64,000 nucleotides of DNA from Anderseniella sp963759095 (GTDB lineage Bacteria; Pseudomonadota; Alphaproteobacteria; Rhizobiales; Aestuariivirgaceae): positions 62,001 through 126,000 of the forward strand of contig CAVWYF010000022.1 in the NCBI GenBank assembly GCA_963759095.1. The letters are read 5' to 3'. The first letter of the stretch is position 1; each line of letters starts with the position of its first letter. A model generated the notes under the pieces. It did no database searches, was not told the DNA's origin, and was given only the letters and a program-made list of their open reading frames with translations. Shown here in pieces: positions 35,759 through 44,960 of this stretch. The position numbers and the translations under genes are program-made.

Positions 35759-36391
35759 ATGATTGATCTCTACACCTGGAGCACGCCCAACGGCTACAAG
35801 GCGTCCATCGCGCTTGAGGAGATGGGGCTGGAATACACCACCCATCCGATCAACATCATGAAGGATGAGCAGTTTCAACCGCACTTTCTGAAAGTATCAC
35901 CGAACAACAAGATCCCGGCAATTCATGACAATGACAATGGCCAGTCGGTGTTTGAATCCGGCGCTATTCTTTTGTATCTGGCCCAGAAAACCGGCAAATT
36001 CCTCGCTTCCGACGGACCGCGCTATTGGCAGGCTATGGAATGGCTTATGTGGCAGATGGGTGGCTTTGGTCCGATGCTCGGCCAGGCCCATCACTTTCTG
36101 CACTTTAACCCGGGCAAGGCTGAATATGCCGAGGACCGCTATGCCGCAGAGTCCAAGCGGCTGTATGGCGTGCTTGATCGCAGGCTGGCAGAAGAAGAAT
36201 ACGTGGCTGGCGACTATTCAATCGCCGACATGGCCATCTGGCCGTGGGCATCACGGTTTGAATGGCAGCGCATCGACATGAACGAGTTTGCCAATGTCAA
36301 GCGCTGGTACCAGGCAATCGCCGCACGCCCTGCAGTTCAGGCGGGTTTCAAGGTGCCCAACCCGGATCGCGAGATTCCGCAAGTTGACTGA
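35759..36391 (+). CDS. Glutathione S-transferase family protein (YfcG/Ure2-like)
   Basis: About 210 residues from the ATG at 35759, which follows a strong AAGGAGA site; a TTG at 35729 would start inside it. The N-terminal thioredoxin fold begins YTWSTPNGYKASIALEEMGL, with the ESGAILLYLA motif near residue 65 and a C-terminal helical domain with VAGDYSIADMAIWPW. It resembles the YfcG/Ure2p group, which has disulfide reductase activity. Its end overlaps the start of the EamA gene by 8 bases. Confidence 0.9.
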   Translation: MIDLYTWSTPNGYKASIALEEMGLEYTTHPINIMKDEQFQPHFLKVSPNNKIPAIHDNDNGQSVFESGAILLYLAQKTGKFLASDGPRYWQAMEWLMWQMGGFGPMLGQAHHFLHFNPGKAEYAEDRYAAESKRLYGVLDRRLAEEEYVAGDYSIADMAIWPWASRFEWQRIDMNEFANVKRWYQAIAARPAVQAGFKVPNPDREIPQVD

Positions 36392-37304
36392 CACATCTGT
36401 CTCCAGGCACCCGTCGCCGGCAGGACTGCCCATTGCCGGGTTTGCCCTGCTGGCGGCGGTTACGGTGTTTTGGGGCATTAACTGGCCGGGTATGAAAATT
36501 GTGCTCGGCGAAATCAGCCCGTGGTGGTTTCGCACGATCTGTCTTGCCATAGGTGGTGGCGCCTTGCTCGCCATTTCGGGCCTGTCCGGCAACCGGTTGC
36601 GCGTACCTGTCAGCGATCTTTGGCCGTTGCTGCTGTGCGGCGTATTCAACATGGTTGGCTGGCATTTGTTTTCTGCCTACGGGCTCACGCTGGTGCCGGC
36701 GGGCAGGGCATCCATCATTGCCTTCACCATGCCGGTATGGGCAGCCCTGTTTGCCATCCCCGTGCTGAGGGAACGCGTTTCGCTTCCGGTGTTTGCCGGC
36801 CTGGGTCTGGGCATGGCAGGCCTTGGTGTCTTGATTGGTCATGACATGGCGGTGCTGGGGTCTGCTCCCATCGGATCACTGATCATGCTGGGGGCTGCGG
36901 TCTCATGGGGCTTCGGCACAGTCCTGTTCAAACGGTTCGATTGGCAGACCCCTGTTGCCACCATTATCGGTTGGCAATTGCTGCTGGCGTCGATACCGGT
37001 CGGTGTCGGCGCTCTGGCGCTTGAGCCATTGCCGGACCTGGCTGGCCTGAGTACGCCGGCGATCATTGCTTTTGCTTATGTGTTGATGTTCCCAATGGTG
37101 TTCTGCCAATGGGCCTACTTCAAGATCGTGAGCATGTTTCCCGCCGTCTATGCCGCAATTGGAGTGATGGCGGTGCCGGTGATCGGGGTGTATTCCAGCT
37201 TGCTGCTGCTGGGCGAACCGGTAGGTTGGCGCGAGATCGCGGCATTGGTGCTGGTGTGCTCAGCAATCTTCATGGTGCTCATTCTGCCAAAGCTGAGGGG
37301 TTGA
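36384..37304 (+). CDS. EamA family (DMT) transporter
   Basis: About 306 residues with ten hydrophobic segments in two five-helix EamA halves (for example LLAAVTVFWGINWPGMKIVL and GAAVSWGFGTVLFKRF). The TTG at 36384 overlaps the GST stop, which suggests coupling. An earlier ATG at 36288 lies deep in the GST gene. Proteins of this family export amino acids, metabolites or drugs; the substrate is not known. Confidence 0.85.
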   Translation: MTDTSVSRHPSPAGLPIAGFALLAAVTVFWGINWPGMKIVLGEISPWWFRTICLAIGGGALLAISGLSGNRLRVPVSDLWPLLLCGVFNMVGWHLFSAYGLTLVPAGRASIIAFTMPVWAALFAIPVLRERVSLPVFAGLGLGMAGLGVLIGHDMAVLGSAPIGSLIMLGAAVSWGFGTVLFKRFDWQTPVATIIGWQLLLASIPVGVGALALEPLPDLAGLSTPAIIAFAYVLMFPMVFCQWAYFKIVSMFPAVYAAIGVMAVPVIGVYSSLLLLGEPVGWREIAALVLVCSAIFMVLILPKLRG

Positions 37305-37342
37305 TTTTCCAGGTCCGACCGTCAGTTTTTCATGAAGATGAG

Positions 37343-37603
37343 TCAGAAATCGGCAGCTGTCAGTGTGTATGAGGAGCGGCGTTGATCGGAATAGGCCTTG
37401 CGCGCCACATCAAGGATCGAGTCACGCGCGGCATCGAATGCCGTCAGCCAATCCGCCTCCAGCACCGCCTTGCTGCCGGATGTCATCAACGCAGCTGCCT
37501 CAACAATGAACGGCACCTGGAACACGCCGTCATAGCCGGTGAAGTGTACAACGTTGCGTGCTTCATCAAAGCTACGGCTCGGATTTGGAAAGGTCAGGCT
37601 CAT
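37343..37603 (-). CDS. DUF1488 domain protein
   Basis: An 86-residue protein with the DUF1488 pattern: MSLTFPNPSRSFDE, then HFTGYDGVFQVPFIVEAAAL and a terminal RRSSYTLTAADF. It is cytosolic and of unknown function. Its start overlaps the last bases of the upstream gene (37600-38040), so the two form an operon. Confidence 0.78.
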   Translation of the reverse strand: MSLTFPNPSRSFDEARNVVHFTGYDGVFQVPFIVEAAALMTSGSKAVLEADWLTAFDAARDSILDVARKAYSDQRRSSYTLTAADF

Positions 37604-38040
37604 GGCCGTCGGTTCTTGCCTTTGCCGCGTTGCGGGATCTCGGCGAGTTTGACCTGGTGGCCGACGGTGCCTTCAGGTTTGGGGAAAGTGGTTTTTTCTT
37701 TAGCGTCCTGATTTCGAGATTGCTGCGTTTCTGTCCTCTCGCCATGACCGAACGTTGTTTCGAGGAGGGTTGGGCCGCAACCGGATCGTGATTTGGCGAG
37801 CGGTTCGATACTTGCCTGTGTGGTCACCCGTTCATGACGCTCGTCGTCGTTGCGGATGCGGTATTGGGGAGAATCGCCACGCGGCGGGAGCCTGGCGGTA
37901 ATGTGGTATATGTCGGAGGACAGTGTCGACCCACCTAGTCCAACCTTCATCCGGACAGCCTGCCCGACTTCGAAGAGATGGGTTGCAGCATCGCGCCGGA
38001 CCGGCCGGGCATTGGGCGGTGGATTGTTTGTGATGGTCAC
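37600..38040 (-). CDS. Conserved hypothetical protein with RNDDERHERV motif
   Basis: A 146-residue protein. Residues 20-75 contain a conserved pattern (FEVGQAVRMKVGLG, then YHITARLPPRGDSPQYRIRNDDERHERV), which I recall from uncharacterised rhizobial proteins. The remaining half is polar, basic and probably disordered. It has no signal or membrane segment. It overlaps the DUF1488 gene by 4 bases. Confidence 0.65.
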   Translation of the reverse strand: MTITNNPPPNARPVRRDAATHLFEVGQAVRMKVGLGGSTLSSDIYHITARLPPRGDSPQYRIRNDDERHERVTTQASIEPLAKSRSGCGPTLLETTFGHGERTETQQSRNQDAKEKTTFPKPEGTVGHQVKLAEIPQRGKGKNRRP

Positions 38041-38391
38041 GGTTTTCAGTAGTCCTTTTGGAGGGCGGCTTCCAGTCGTGGTCGGTGCGGCTGGTCACGG
38101 CTGATACCTTGTAAGTACACCCGGCGCCTGACGAGAGTGGCGGTGTTTTACCGTGTGTAGCATGCATTGGATGCGAAAAGTTCGCACAATCCAAATGAGC
38201 TAAGCACACAGGAAGGCCGGAAGATCGCATAGCCAATGCGGACTCTGAACGTGCTCTTGAAACATGGCCATTCACAGCGCCCAATTCAAGCTCGCCGAGA
38301 AACCATGCAAGCTATTCAGGGCCTGTGTGCTACAAGGTGAATTCCTGCACGCGATAATGCGTGCCTGTCCCAATACTGATTGGACTTCATC
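38041..38391. other. Intergenic region between divergent small genes
   Basis: A stretch of 351 bases between the divergent starts of the genes at 38040 and 38392. I find no RNA gene, repeat or open frame with coding character. It presumably holds the two promoters. Confidence 0.5.
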
Positions 38392-38742
38392 ATGCAACTT
38401 CCTGAATGGACGAAACCTGCGCTTATGGGCGCGGGAGCGGGTGCTGTCGCCCTGGCTGTCGTCGGGTTTAGTTGGGGAGGATGGGTCACAGGCAATTCGG
38501 CTGCGGAAATGTCCAGCAAACAATCCGTGGCGGCTATCGCTGCGGCACTGACGCCTTATTGTCTCCAGAACTCACAAGGTGACCCGAATTCGACCGAAAT
38601 TCTGGCAAAACTCAAAGCGGCCAGCGGCTATCAGAGGCGCGGGATCGTTGAGGAAGCCGGCTGGGCGACTCCTTTAGGTGCCGAAAAGCCCGATCGTGCT
38701 CTTGCAGAAGCCTGCCAGATCGCGCTGGTCAAAGACGTCTAA
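38392..38742 (+). CDS. Small membrane-anchored hypothetical protein
   Basis: About 116 residues from the ATG at 38392. One N-terminal hydrophobic segment (ALMGAGAGAVALAVVGFSWGGWVTG) is followed by a periplasmic or cytosolic soluble part with two Cys (AALTPYCLQNS and AEACQIALVKDV) that could form a disulfide. Similar proteins occur in Rhizobiales with no known function. Nothing in the neighbours suggests a role. Confidence 0.65.
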   Translation: MQLPEWTKPALMGAGAGAVALAVVGFSWGGWVTGNSAAEMSSKQSVAAIAAALTPYCLQNSQGDPNSTEILAKLKAASGYQRRGIVEEAGWATPLGAEKPDRALAEACQIALVKDV

Positions 38743-39088
38743 AGACTATTGGCTCGATGAGCCCACGAAGTTTTTGCACACGGCACGCCGCAGGCTTGCC
38801 GTGTGCACTGAGGCCTTGAGAACAATCCGGCTTTTGGCATCAGCCTGGTAATTTCCAGGCAGGTGATGCAGGCAATATCCCAATGCCGAGCCCACAGAGG
38901 CGGAGCCTCGCGTCTCCTCAGGAAGAATGGCTGCGCTTTCATCCCGTAGCCCCGGACGAGCACCAGACCTGTGGCAACGACCAAGCGTGCCGCCCATTAC
39001 AATGCTCGTCGCCATAACGACCAAGTACCGTAGTTGCTCCGCTAGCGCGATCCCGCTGCTGGCGCCAAGTACCAATTAAGGAATCGAC
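38743..39088. other. Intergenic region with a perfect 10-bp hairpin
   Basis: A 346-base gap. A hairpin with arms GCACACGGCA (38776-38785) and TGCCGTGTGC (38797-38806) is the only clear structure. It lacks a T-run in the correct position on either strand. Short overlapping minus-strand frames exist but have no ribosome-binding site or recognisable content. Confidence 0.5.
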
Positions 39089-40288
39089 ATGTCATCCATT
39101 ACACATCCCGAACAACCGCAGTCATCCGGTCATCAAAATCGTCCTGCCGTCCTCAGGGACGACAGGTCTCTGATCCGGTTTCCGACGCGTGGCACACCAG
39201 AAAAGCTCAGTACCGCAATTGTTTATTGCGAAGGTAATTTCGGCGCCGTTGACGGCAAGACAGCCAATGGCCTGGTGCGGCACTCGGAAAAATATGAAAT
39301 CCTGTCAGTCATCGACGGCGAAAAGGCCGGCCTAGATACTGGTATGGTGCTCGACGAAGTGCCAAATGCCATCCCCATTTGTCGCAACCTTGCCGATGCG
39401 CTGGCCTTGGCTGAAACCACGCCTGACTATTTCATCTTTGGAATGGCACCGTCGAGCGGCATGTTGTCGACCCATGAGCGCGGTCTTGTGATCGAGGCCA
39501 TGAGCTATGGCATGAACATCGTCAACGGCCTGCACGAATTTCTCAACGACGACCCGGTATTTGCAGCAGCGTGCCTGGCCAACAACGTCACCATTCTGGA
39601 TATCCGCAAACCCCGTGCCAAAAAAGACCTGCGCCTGTTCAGCGGCAGGATCGCCGAAGTCAGCTGCCCGCGTATCGCGGTACTGGGAACAGATTGTGCT
39701 ATCGGCAAACGCACAACAGCGACAATACTGACCCGCGCATTAAATGATCGCGGCATAAAGGCTGTAATGGTGGGCACGGGTCAGACCGGTTTGATTCAGG
39801 GCGCCCGCCACGGCATAGCTATGGATGCAGTGCCTTCCCAGTTTTGCTGCGGTGAACTGGAAGCCACAATTATTGAGGCATTCGAAACCGAAAGTCCGGA
39901 CGTCATAATCGTCGAAGGTCAGGGCGCGCTCAGTCACCCGGCTTTTTCTACATCGTCGTTCATTCTGCGCGGCTGCTGCCCCGACGGTGTCATGCTCCAG
40001 CATGCGCCAGGGCGCGTCAACCGCTGCGACTTCGAGCAAATGCCGATGCCAACTCCCGCCAGCGAGATCCGTCTGATCGAAACTTTTGCCGACACCAGGG
40101 TTATCGGCCTCACGATCAACCATGAGAACATGACCAGTGCAGAAGTCAGTGCGGCAATCACACGGTACGAAAGCGAACTCGGCATTCCGGCAACCGACGC
40201 GCTGACACGTTCACCTGACCACCTGGTGGAGATGGTACTGTCGTCATTTCCACAGTTGAAAAAGCAACTGACAGTCGGTGCGAATTGA
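39089..40288 (+). CDS. dgcN: DUF1611 family protein (DgcN-like D-amino acid N-acetyltransferase)
   Basis: A 399-residue DUF1611 protein. A Rossmann-like first half (AIVYCEGNFGAVDGKTANGLVRHS) is followed by a P-loop-type domain with VLGTDCAIGKRTT and VGTGQTGLIQG, then VIVEGQGALSHPAF. The family includes DgcN, described as acetylating D-glutamate in D-amino acid catabolism. It is coupled to the racemase-fold gene by a TTGA overlap of start and stop, and an M81 peptidase gene follows, so the three probably form one pathway. The substrate is not proven here. Confidence 0.82.
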   Translation: MSSITHPEQPQSSGHQNRPAVLRDDRSLIRFPTRGTPEKLSTAIVYCEGNFGAVDGKTANGLVRHSEKYEILSVIDGEKAGLDTGMVLDEVPNAIPICRNLADALALAETTPDYFIFGMAPSSGMLSTHERGLVIEAMSYGMNIVNGLHEFLNDDPVFAAACLANNVTILDIRKPRAKKDLRLFSGRIAEVSCPRIAVLGTDCAIGKRTTATILTRALNDRGIKAVMVGTGQTGLIQGARHGIAMDAVPSQFCCGELEATIIEAFETESPDVIIVEGQGALSHPAFSTSSFILRGCCPDGVMLQHAPGRVNRCDFEQMPMPTPASEIRLIETFADTRVIGLTINHENMTSAEVSAAITRYESELGIPATDALTRSPDHLVEMVLSSFPQLKKQLTVGAN

Positions 40289-41397
40289 CCGCTCCCCGGC
40301 TGGAGATCAATCTCGACAAAGTCCGGCACAATGCCCGCATGCTCGTGAATTTGCTCGGCGGTCGCGGCATCTCCGTTTCGGGAGTGACCAAAGCCACTTT
40401 GGGCATGCCGGGCATTGCCGGAGAAATGCTGGCCGCAGGGGTGATTGGACTTGCCGACTCGCGGATTGAGAACATCCAGACCATGCGTCGTGCCGCAGTA
40501 AAAGCGCACATGACACTCATCCGTTCGCCAATGATCTCTCAGGCAGCCCTGGTGGTCAGCAATACAGACACCAGCTTCAACACCGAGCTTGATGTCATCT
40601 CGGAACTGTCCAAGGCAGCGCATGCGATGAACCGCACGCACGGGGTAGTATTGATGGTTGAGCTTGGGGATCTGCGCGAGGGCATTTTGCCGGCTGATCT
40701 CGAGAATGTCGTTCGCCGTACGCTTCGCTTCCCAAACATTGCCCTCAATGGCATTGGCACCAATCTCGCGTGCCGCTGTGGGGTGGCGCCAGACGCGCAG
40801 AACATGGGTGAATTATCGGTCCTGGCAGACGCGATTGACGCAACATTCGGCCCCGTCCTCTCAATTGTTTCCGGAGGAAATTCGAGCAACCTCAATTGGG
40901 TGATTGGAGGCGGCCCCACCGGCCGGATCAACAATCTTCGGCTTGGCGAAGCCATATTGCTTGGTTGTGAGCCGCTGCATCGCCGGCCGATAGAGGGGCT
41001 TTATACCGATGCCATGACGCTGGTCGCGGAAGTGATCGAGTCAAAAATCAAACCGTCGAAACCATGGGGTGAGATAGCAGAAAATCCCTTCGGGTCGGTT
41101 GTGCCGGTGGCAAACACCGGAAACGTTCTGCAAGCCATCCTGGCCCTGGGGCACATGGACACCGACCCGGCGGGTCTCACACCGCCGCCCGGTATTGAAA
41201 TTCTCGGATCGAGTAGCGATCACCTGATCGTGGGTTCCGGCAAGCAGCAACTGCGGGTCGGAACCGAGGTTAAACTCCAGCCAAATTACAGTGCCCTGAT
41301 CCGCGCCATGGCCTCTCCCTTCGTCGTCAAGCGGATTGAACGAGGGACAAAAGAGCAGAAACCTGTGTTGCCTCCGTCACTGGAATTCGCTGCGTAA
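40285..41397 (+). CDS. Alanine/ornithine racemase-family PLP enzyme
   Basis: A 370-residue protein with an alanine-racemase-type N-terminal TIM barrel. The PLP Lys is K36 in VTKATLG, and the phosphate-binding region is SGGNSSNLNW with an RLGEAILLG segment after it. It lacks the second domain of true alanine racemase and matches the YhfX/ornithine racemase group. It starts with a TTG that overlaps the stop of the DUF1611 gene. It would interconvert amino acid enantiomers, supplying or removing the D-form for the neighbouring enzyme. Confidence 0.82.
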   Translation: MTAPRLEINLDKVRHNARMLVNLLGGRGISVSGVTKATLGMPGIAGEMLAAGVIGLADSRIENIQTMRRAAVKAHMTLIRSPMISQAALVVSNTDTSFNTELDVISELSKAAHAMNRTHGVVLMVELGDLREGILPADLENVVRRTLRFPNIALNGIGTNLACRCGVAPDAQNMGELSVLADAIDATFGPVLSIVSGGNSSNLNWVIGGGPTGRINNLRLGEAILLGCEPLHRRPIEGLYTDAMTLVAEVIESKIKPSKPWGEIAENPFGSVVPVANTGNVLQAILALGHMDTDPAGLTPPPGIEILGSSSDHLIVGSGKQQLRVGTEVKLQPNYSALIRAMASPFVVKRIERGTKEQKPVLPPSLEFAA

Positions 41398-41445
41398 AAA
41401 TAACCGACACTTCAAAATTGACGCTGGCCAGGATTGGACCACGAG

Positions 41446-42945
41446 ATGGGCTTCAGGGTACTCACTGCGGAAGTGTTTCACGAAACCAATACTTTCAGCC
41501 GTATTCATACTGACGAGGATGCCTTCCGTAACCGGCTTTTCCTGCTCGGTGAAGACGCAGTTGCCGAGCGCGGGAATGCCAATACTGAGATTGCAGGCTT
41601 CTTGGATGTAGCAGATGCATGTGACTGGGAGATCGACCATGTGCTCAGTGTCGCAGCGGGCCCGAGCGGTTATGTTACTCAAGCAGCGTTCGACTGGATA
41701 TGCGGCCCCATTGTTGATCGAGCTCGTGAAGGTAATCACAATGGCATCCTTCTGGCGCTTCATGGCGCCATGGTGCCGGACTTTTGCGAAGACGGCGAAG
41801 GAGAGTTTCTGCAACGTATCCGTGCAGTGGTCGGTCCGTCCATGCCGATTGCTGCGAGCCTCGATCCCCATGCCAACGTCACCCAACAGATGTGTGAACT
41901 CGCAGACATACTGGTCTCGTTCAAAACCTATCCGCACGTTGATATGCGTGATACCGGACGGCAAGCTGCTGACATTCTGCATCGTACAATGGCGGGTGAA
42001 ATCGAACCGCGAACCATAATGGTTCGTCCCCCCATGCTGAAAGAAGTCAACGGCGGGCGCACCGACATCGGCCCGATGATTGGACGCCTGGCCAAAGCGA
42101 AGGCTTATGAGGCACGGCATGATGCGTTCGCAGTAAGCGTCAATGCCGGTTTCGCCACCGCAGATATTGCCGAGGTGGGTCCATCGGTTCTGGTCACCGG
42201 TCAGGGGGATCATTCTGCGCACACGGCTTTCGCAAAAGAAATCTCTGACGACATTTGGGCTAGGCGACACGATGTTCTCAATACTTACCTCACCGTTGAA
42301 GCCGCAGCGGCGCTGGCATCGTCATATCAGTCGGCAGAAGGACCTTTGATTATTGCCGACTATGCGGACAATCCAGGCGGTGGTGCTTACGGCGATTCAA
42401 CTGCATTGCTCAAAGCAATGCTTGCCGCAGAAATTGACGACGCCTGCTTCGGTCCAATCGTTGACAGCACTACTGTTCAAGCCTTGAGTGGCTTGTGTGT
42501 GGGCTCGCAGGTCAGCGTGGACCTGGGTGGTAAAACAAACCCCGAGTATGGCGGTGGACCTCTGCATGTGGAAGCTGAACTGGTTCGCGTTTCAGATGGG
42601 CACTTTACGGGAGACGGCCCCATGATTGGCGGCTTGGCAGACAGCTTCGGTCCAAGTGTAGTTATCCGGGTTGAAGGCATCGAAATTCTTGTCACAAGCT
42701 TGGCAAGGCAAATGCTGGATCTGCAACAATTCAAGGCTTTTGGCATAGACCCGGAGAAAAAGCGCATTGTCGCCCTGAAGTCGATGCAGCATTTCAGAGC
42801 TGCGTTTGAACCTATCGCGGGCCAGGTCATAGTCTGCGACAGCGGAGCGTTGTGCACACCGAACTACGCTCGACTGTCGTACGAAAATGTGCGCCGGCCA
42901 ATTTACCCGCTAGACAAAACAACCATTGAGCAGGGTGCGGTCTGA
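41446..42945 (+). CDS. M81 family metallopeptidase (MlrC-like)
   Basis: About 499 residues. The N-terminal signature VLTAEVFHETNTFS and the metal-site motif SLDPHANVTQ are those of the M81 (microcystinase C) family, and LIIADYADNPGGGAYGDST starts the conserved C-terminal domain. MlrC degrades linearised microcystin, a peptide containing D-amino acids, but most homologues have other, unknown substrates. The ATG at 41446 is preferred to a TTG at 41434. It is the third gene of the cluster with the DUF1611 and racemase genes. Confidence 0.87.
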   Translation: MGFRVLTAEVFHETNTFSRIHTDEDAFRNRLFLLGEDAVAERGNANTEIAGFLDVADACDWEIDHVLSVAAGPSGYVTQAAFDWICGPIVDRAREGNHNGILLALHGAMVPDFCEDGEGEFLQRIRAVVGPSMPIAASLDPHANVTQQMCELADILVSFKTYPHVDMRDTGRQAADILHRTMAGEIEPRTIMVRPPMLKEVNGGRTDIGPMIGRLAKAKAYEARHDAFAVSVNAGFATADIAEVGPSVLVTGQGDHSAHTAFAKEISDDIWARRHDVLNTYLTVEAAAALASSYQSAEGPLIIADYADNPGGGAYGDSTALLKAMLAAEIDDACFGPIVDSTTVQALSGLCVGSQVSVDLGGKTNPEYGGGPLHVEAELVRVSDGHFTGDGPMIGGLADSFGPSVVIRVEGIEILVTSLARQMLDLQQFKAFGIDPEKKRIVALKSMQHFRAAFEPIAGQVIVCDSGALCTPNYARLSYENVRRPIYPLDKTTIEQGAV

Positions 42946-43055
42946 AGTTGAGGGGCTGAATTTCCTGGCCCGAACGCCAACTCACCCTTCTGGTTTTCAA
43001 ACCCGCCACCACGACAGAGCTAGTTGGTCGTTTGGTCACCGAAAACGTTGCGAGG

Positions 43056-43283
43056 TCATCTGAGGAACCCCTTTTGCAAAGCGGGCGGAACAGGTGGCGC
43101 GGAGGGAATTCTGTCGTTGTTTCTTCGCAAGCCCTCGCCGGCAGGCCCGGTATCCGGCATGCCCATCGCGTCACCCCGCACCGGGATATCGACCGACTGT
43201 AGCGAAAAGACAGCCAAAAACACGAGTCCCGTTGCGAGCAACACAATGTTCATGCGGCGTTGGGTGACGTCCTTGGTAGACAT
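43056..43283 (-). CDS. Small single-pass membrane protein
   Basis: A 75-residue protein preceded by an AAGGAAG ribosome-binding sequence. Residues 12-29 form one hydrophobic segment (NIVLLATGLVFLAVFSL). The rest is a Pro/Gly-rich, probably disordered tail. I do not recognise it. The good ribosome site makes it likelier to be real than the overlapping frames. Confidence 0.5.
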   Translation of the reverse strand: MSTKDVTQRRMNIVLLATGLVFLAVFSLQSVDIPVRGDAMGMPDTGPAGEGLRRNNDRIPSAPPVPPALQKGFLR

Positions 43284-43539
43284 GATTTTCTTCCTTTTTG
43301 ATGTGCGGAGATGTTTCGGTTCAGCACGCGCCGGTGGGGCAGGTGCTCTCCGGCAGCAACTCGCGTCAGATACGGGAAACGGAAATTCCCCACTTCAAAG
43401 GCAGTCGGCGAATGCAGGCTTTTGGCGGCCAAAACAGCTGTCCGGCCAAAGGCCACGTCAGATGAAATTCGAAAGCTCGATGTCAGTGAGTCAACAGTCG
43501 GCAACGCCCGGCATGATCTGAATTTATGCTGTGTACGGT

Positions 43540-43803
43540 TCACAGGTGCGGAATTCGATATTCTCCCCCGCTGAACAGTTCCGGCAGTTGGCGAGGATCG
43601 TAGCCAAGTTCTCCAACCAGTTGTTCGCGCGAAAAACCTATGTCCTTCAACATGTGTGAGTTGTGCGACAAAATTTGTAGAATATCCTGATTTCTCGCAT
43701 ATTTGTCGCGCCGTGCGCGAAGCCAGGATCCAATTATTCCGATCCAGTTGTCTTGTAATCGTATTGAATCCGTGCTGCACAGGTCGTCGGTTTTGTGTGC
43801 CAT
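43540..43803 (-). CDS. DUF1127 (YjiS-like) small protein
   Basis: An 87-residue protein with the DUF1127 pattern in residues 35-65 (RRDKYARNQDILQILSHNSHMLKDIGFSREQL) and a strong AAGGAG site before its ATG. Such small arginine-rich proteins act in RNA turnover and phosphate or stress responses in some alphaproteobacteria. It is divergent from a LysR gene, a common arrangement for this family, so it is probably under that regulator. Confidence 0.82.
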   Translation of the reverse strand: MAHKTDDLCSTDSIRLQDNWIGIIGSWLRARRDKYARNQDILQILSHNSHMLKDIGFSREQLVGELGYDPRQLPELFSGGEYRIPHL

Positions 43804-43924
43804 CTGTTACACTCCTTGTCTCTGATGTAGGTAATATGGACCTGCACTAGACATTCGTGAAACGAGTAATTACTATAATAGACATGCATGTAATTTATGT
43901 CTGGGCTTTGCTAAGGATGCCGCC

Positions 43925-44803
43925 ATGAACCCGAAGCTGGAGAGTGATCTTCTGCGCACTCTTGTCGCCATCGCAGAAACTAGGAACTTCACGCGCGCCT
44001 CAGAAATCGTTGGCCGCACACAGTCTGCCGTAAGCATTCAGATGAAGAAGCTGGAAGATATTGTTGGGGATCGATTGTTTGAGCGCGGCCCTCGTGGCGT
44101 CACGCTTACATCCCCGGGAGAACGACTCGTCAAGGACGCGAGACGCATACTTTCTCTCCTCGATCAGGCAGCCGTTTCATTGCAGTCAGATCCTCTCGAC
44201 GGATTTGTCAGGATCGGCATACCAGAGGAGTATGGAGGGACCATTCTTCCTCGTGTCCTGGGCCGATTTTCCAAGATGCATCCGCAGGTTGAAGTAACAG
44301 TTCGTTGTGCCCCGACATCCGAACTGAATGCCGAACTTGACAAGGGCGAACTCGACCTTGTCGTGGTCCATGAGGAAGCGGCTAGAATTGGTGGGGAGAT
44401 TCTTCTCAACGATCCCGTTGTTTGGGTTACGTCGGATACGCATTTCCAACACGAGTGCCTCCCAATGCCTGTTGCACTCTGCAACCGCGGATGCTGGTGG
44501 AGGGATTGGGCTCTTGCCAGCCTCGATCAGCGACAAAAAGATTATCGGATTGCCTATGTAAGCGGCAGTACGTTTGGCCTCCAGGCAGCAGTGTCATCCG
44601 GAATGGCCGTGGCGGTCCTGGCGCAAAGTCAAATCCCTCCCGATTGCCGGGAACTGACCTCAGATGAAGGGTTCCCGAACCTTCAAGGAACGAACATTGT
44701 TCTTCGGCAACGAACGCAAAACAAGTGCAGCACCAAAGTAGGAATGGCACAGGCGGTTCGCGAAGCATTCCAGGCACCCGCGCATTCGCAAATCGCATGC
44801 TAG
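43925..44803 (+). CDS. LysR family transcriptional regulator
   Basis: A 292-residue regulator with an N-terminal helix-turn-helix (NFTRASEIVGRTQSAVSIQMKKLED) and a two-lobe effector domain beginning VRIGIPEEYGG. It is of normal length. It is divergent from the DUF1127 gene with a 121-base AT-rich region between them. The target is likely that gene. Confidence 0.92.
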   Translation: MNPKLESDLLRTLVAIAETRNFTRASEIVGRTQSAVSIQMKKLEDIVGDRLFERGPRGVTLTSPGERLVKDARRILSLLDQAAVSLQSDPLDGFVRIGIPEEYGGTILPRVLGRFSKMHPQVEVTVRCAPTSELNAELDKGELDLVVVHEEAARIGGEILLNDPVVWVTSDTHFQHECLPMPVALCNRGCWWRDWALASLDQRQKDYRIAYVSGSTFGLQAAVSSGMAVAVLAQSQIPPDCRELTSDEGFPNLQGTNIVLRQRTQNKCSTKVGMAQAVREAFQAPAHSQIAC

Positions 44804-44960
44804 CGAGGGGAAGTGGGCATTTTGCACGGCGCAGGGAAAAGTTCCAATATAGCCCTCATCGAACTACCATCGACCAGATTGCGTTTCTTGATCATTGCAT
44901 CAGGCAATACGATCATCTTCCGCATGTCTCGCGAGATCGCAAACACGTTTGCAAGACCGG

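Noticed and set aside
38776..38806. Perfect hairpin as an intrinsic terminator
   Set aside because: The T-run lies before the stem on the plus strand, and on the minus strand the stem is followed by A bases, so neither direction gives a terminator.
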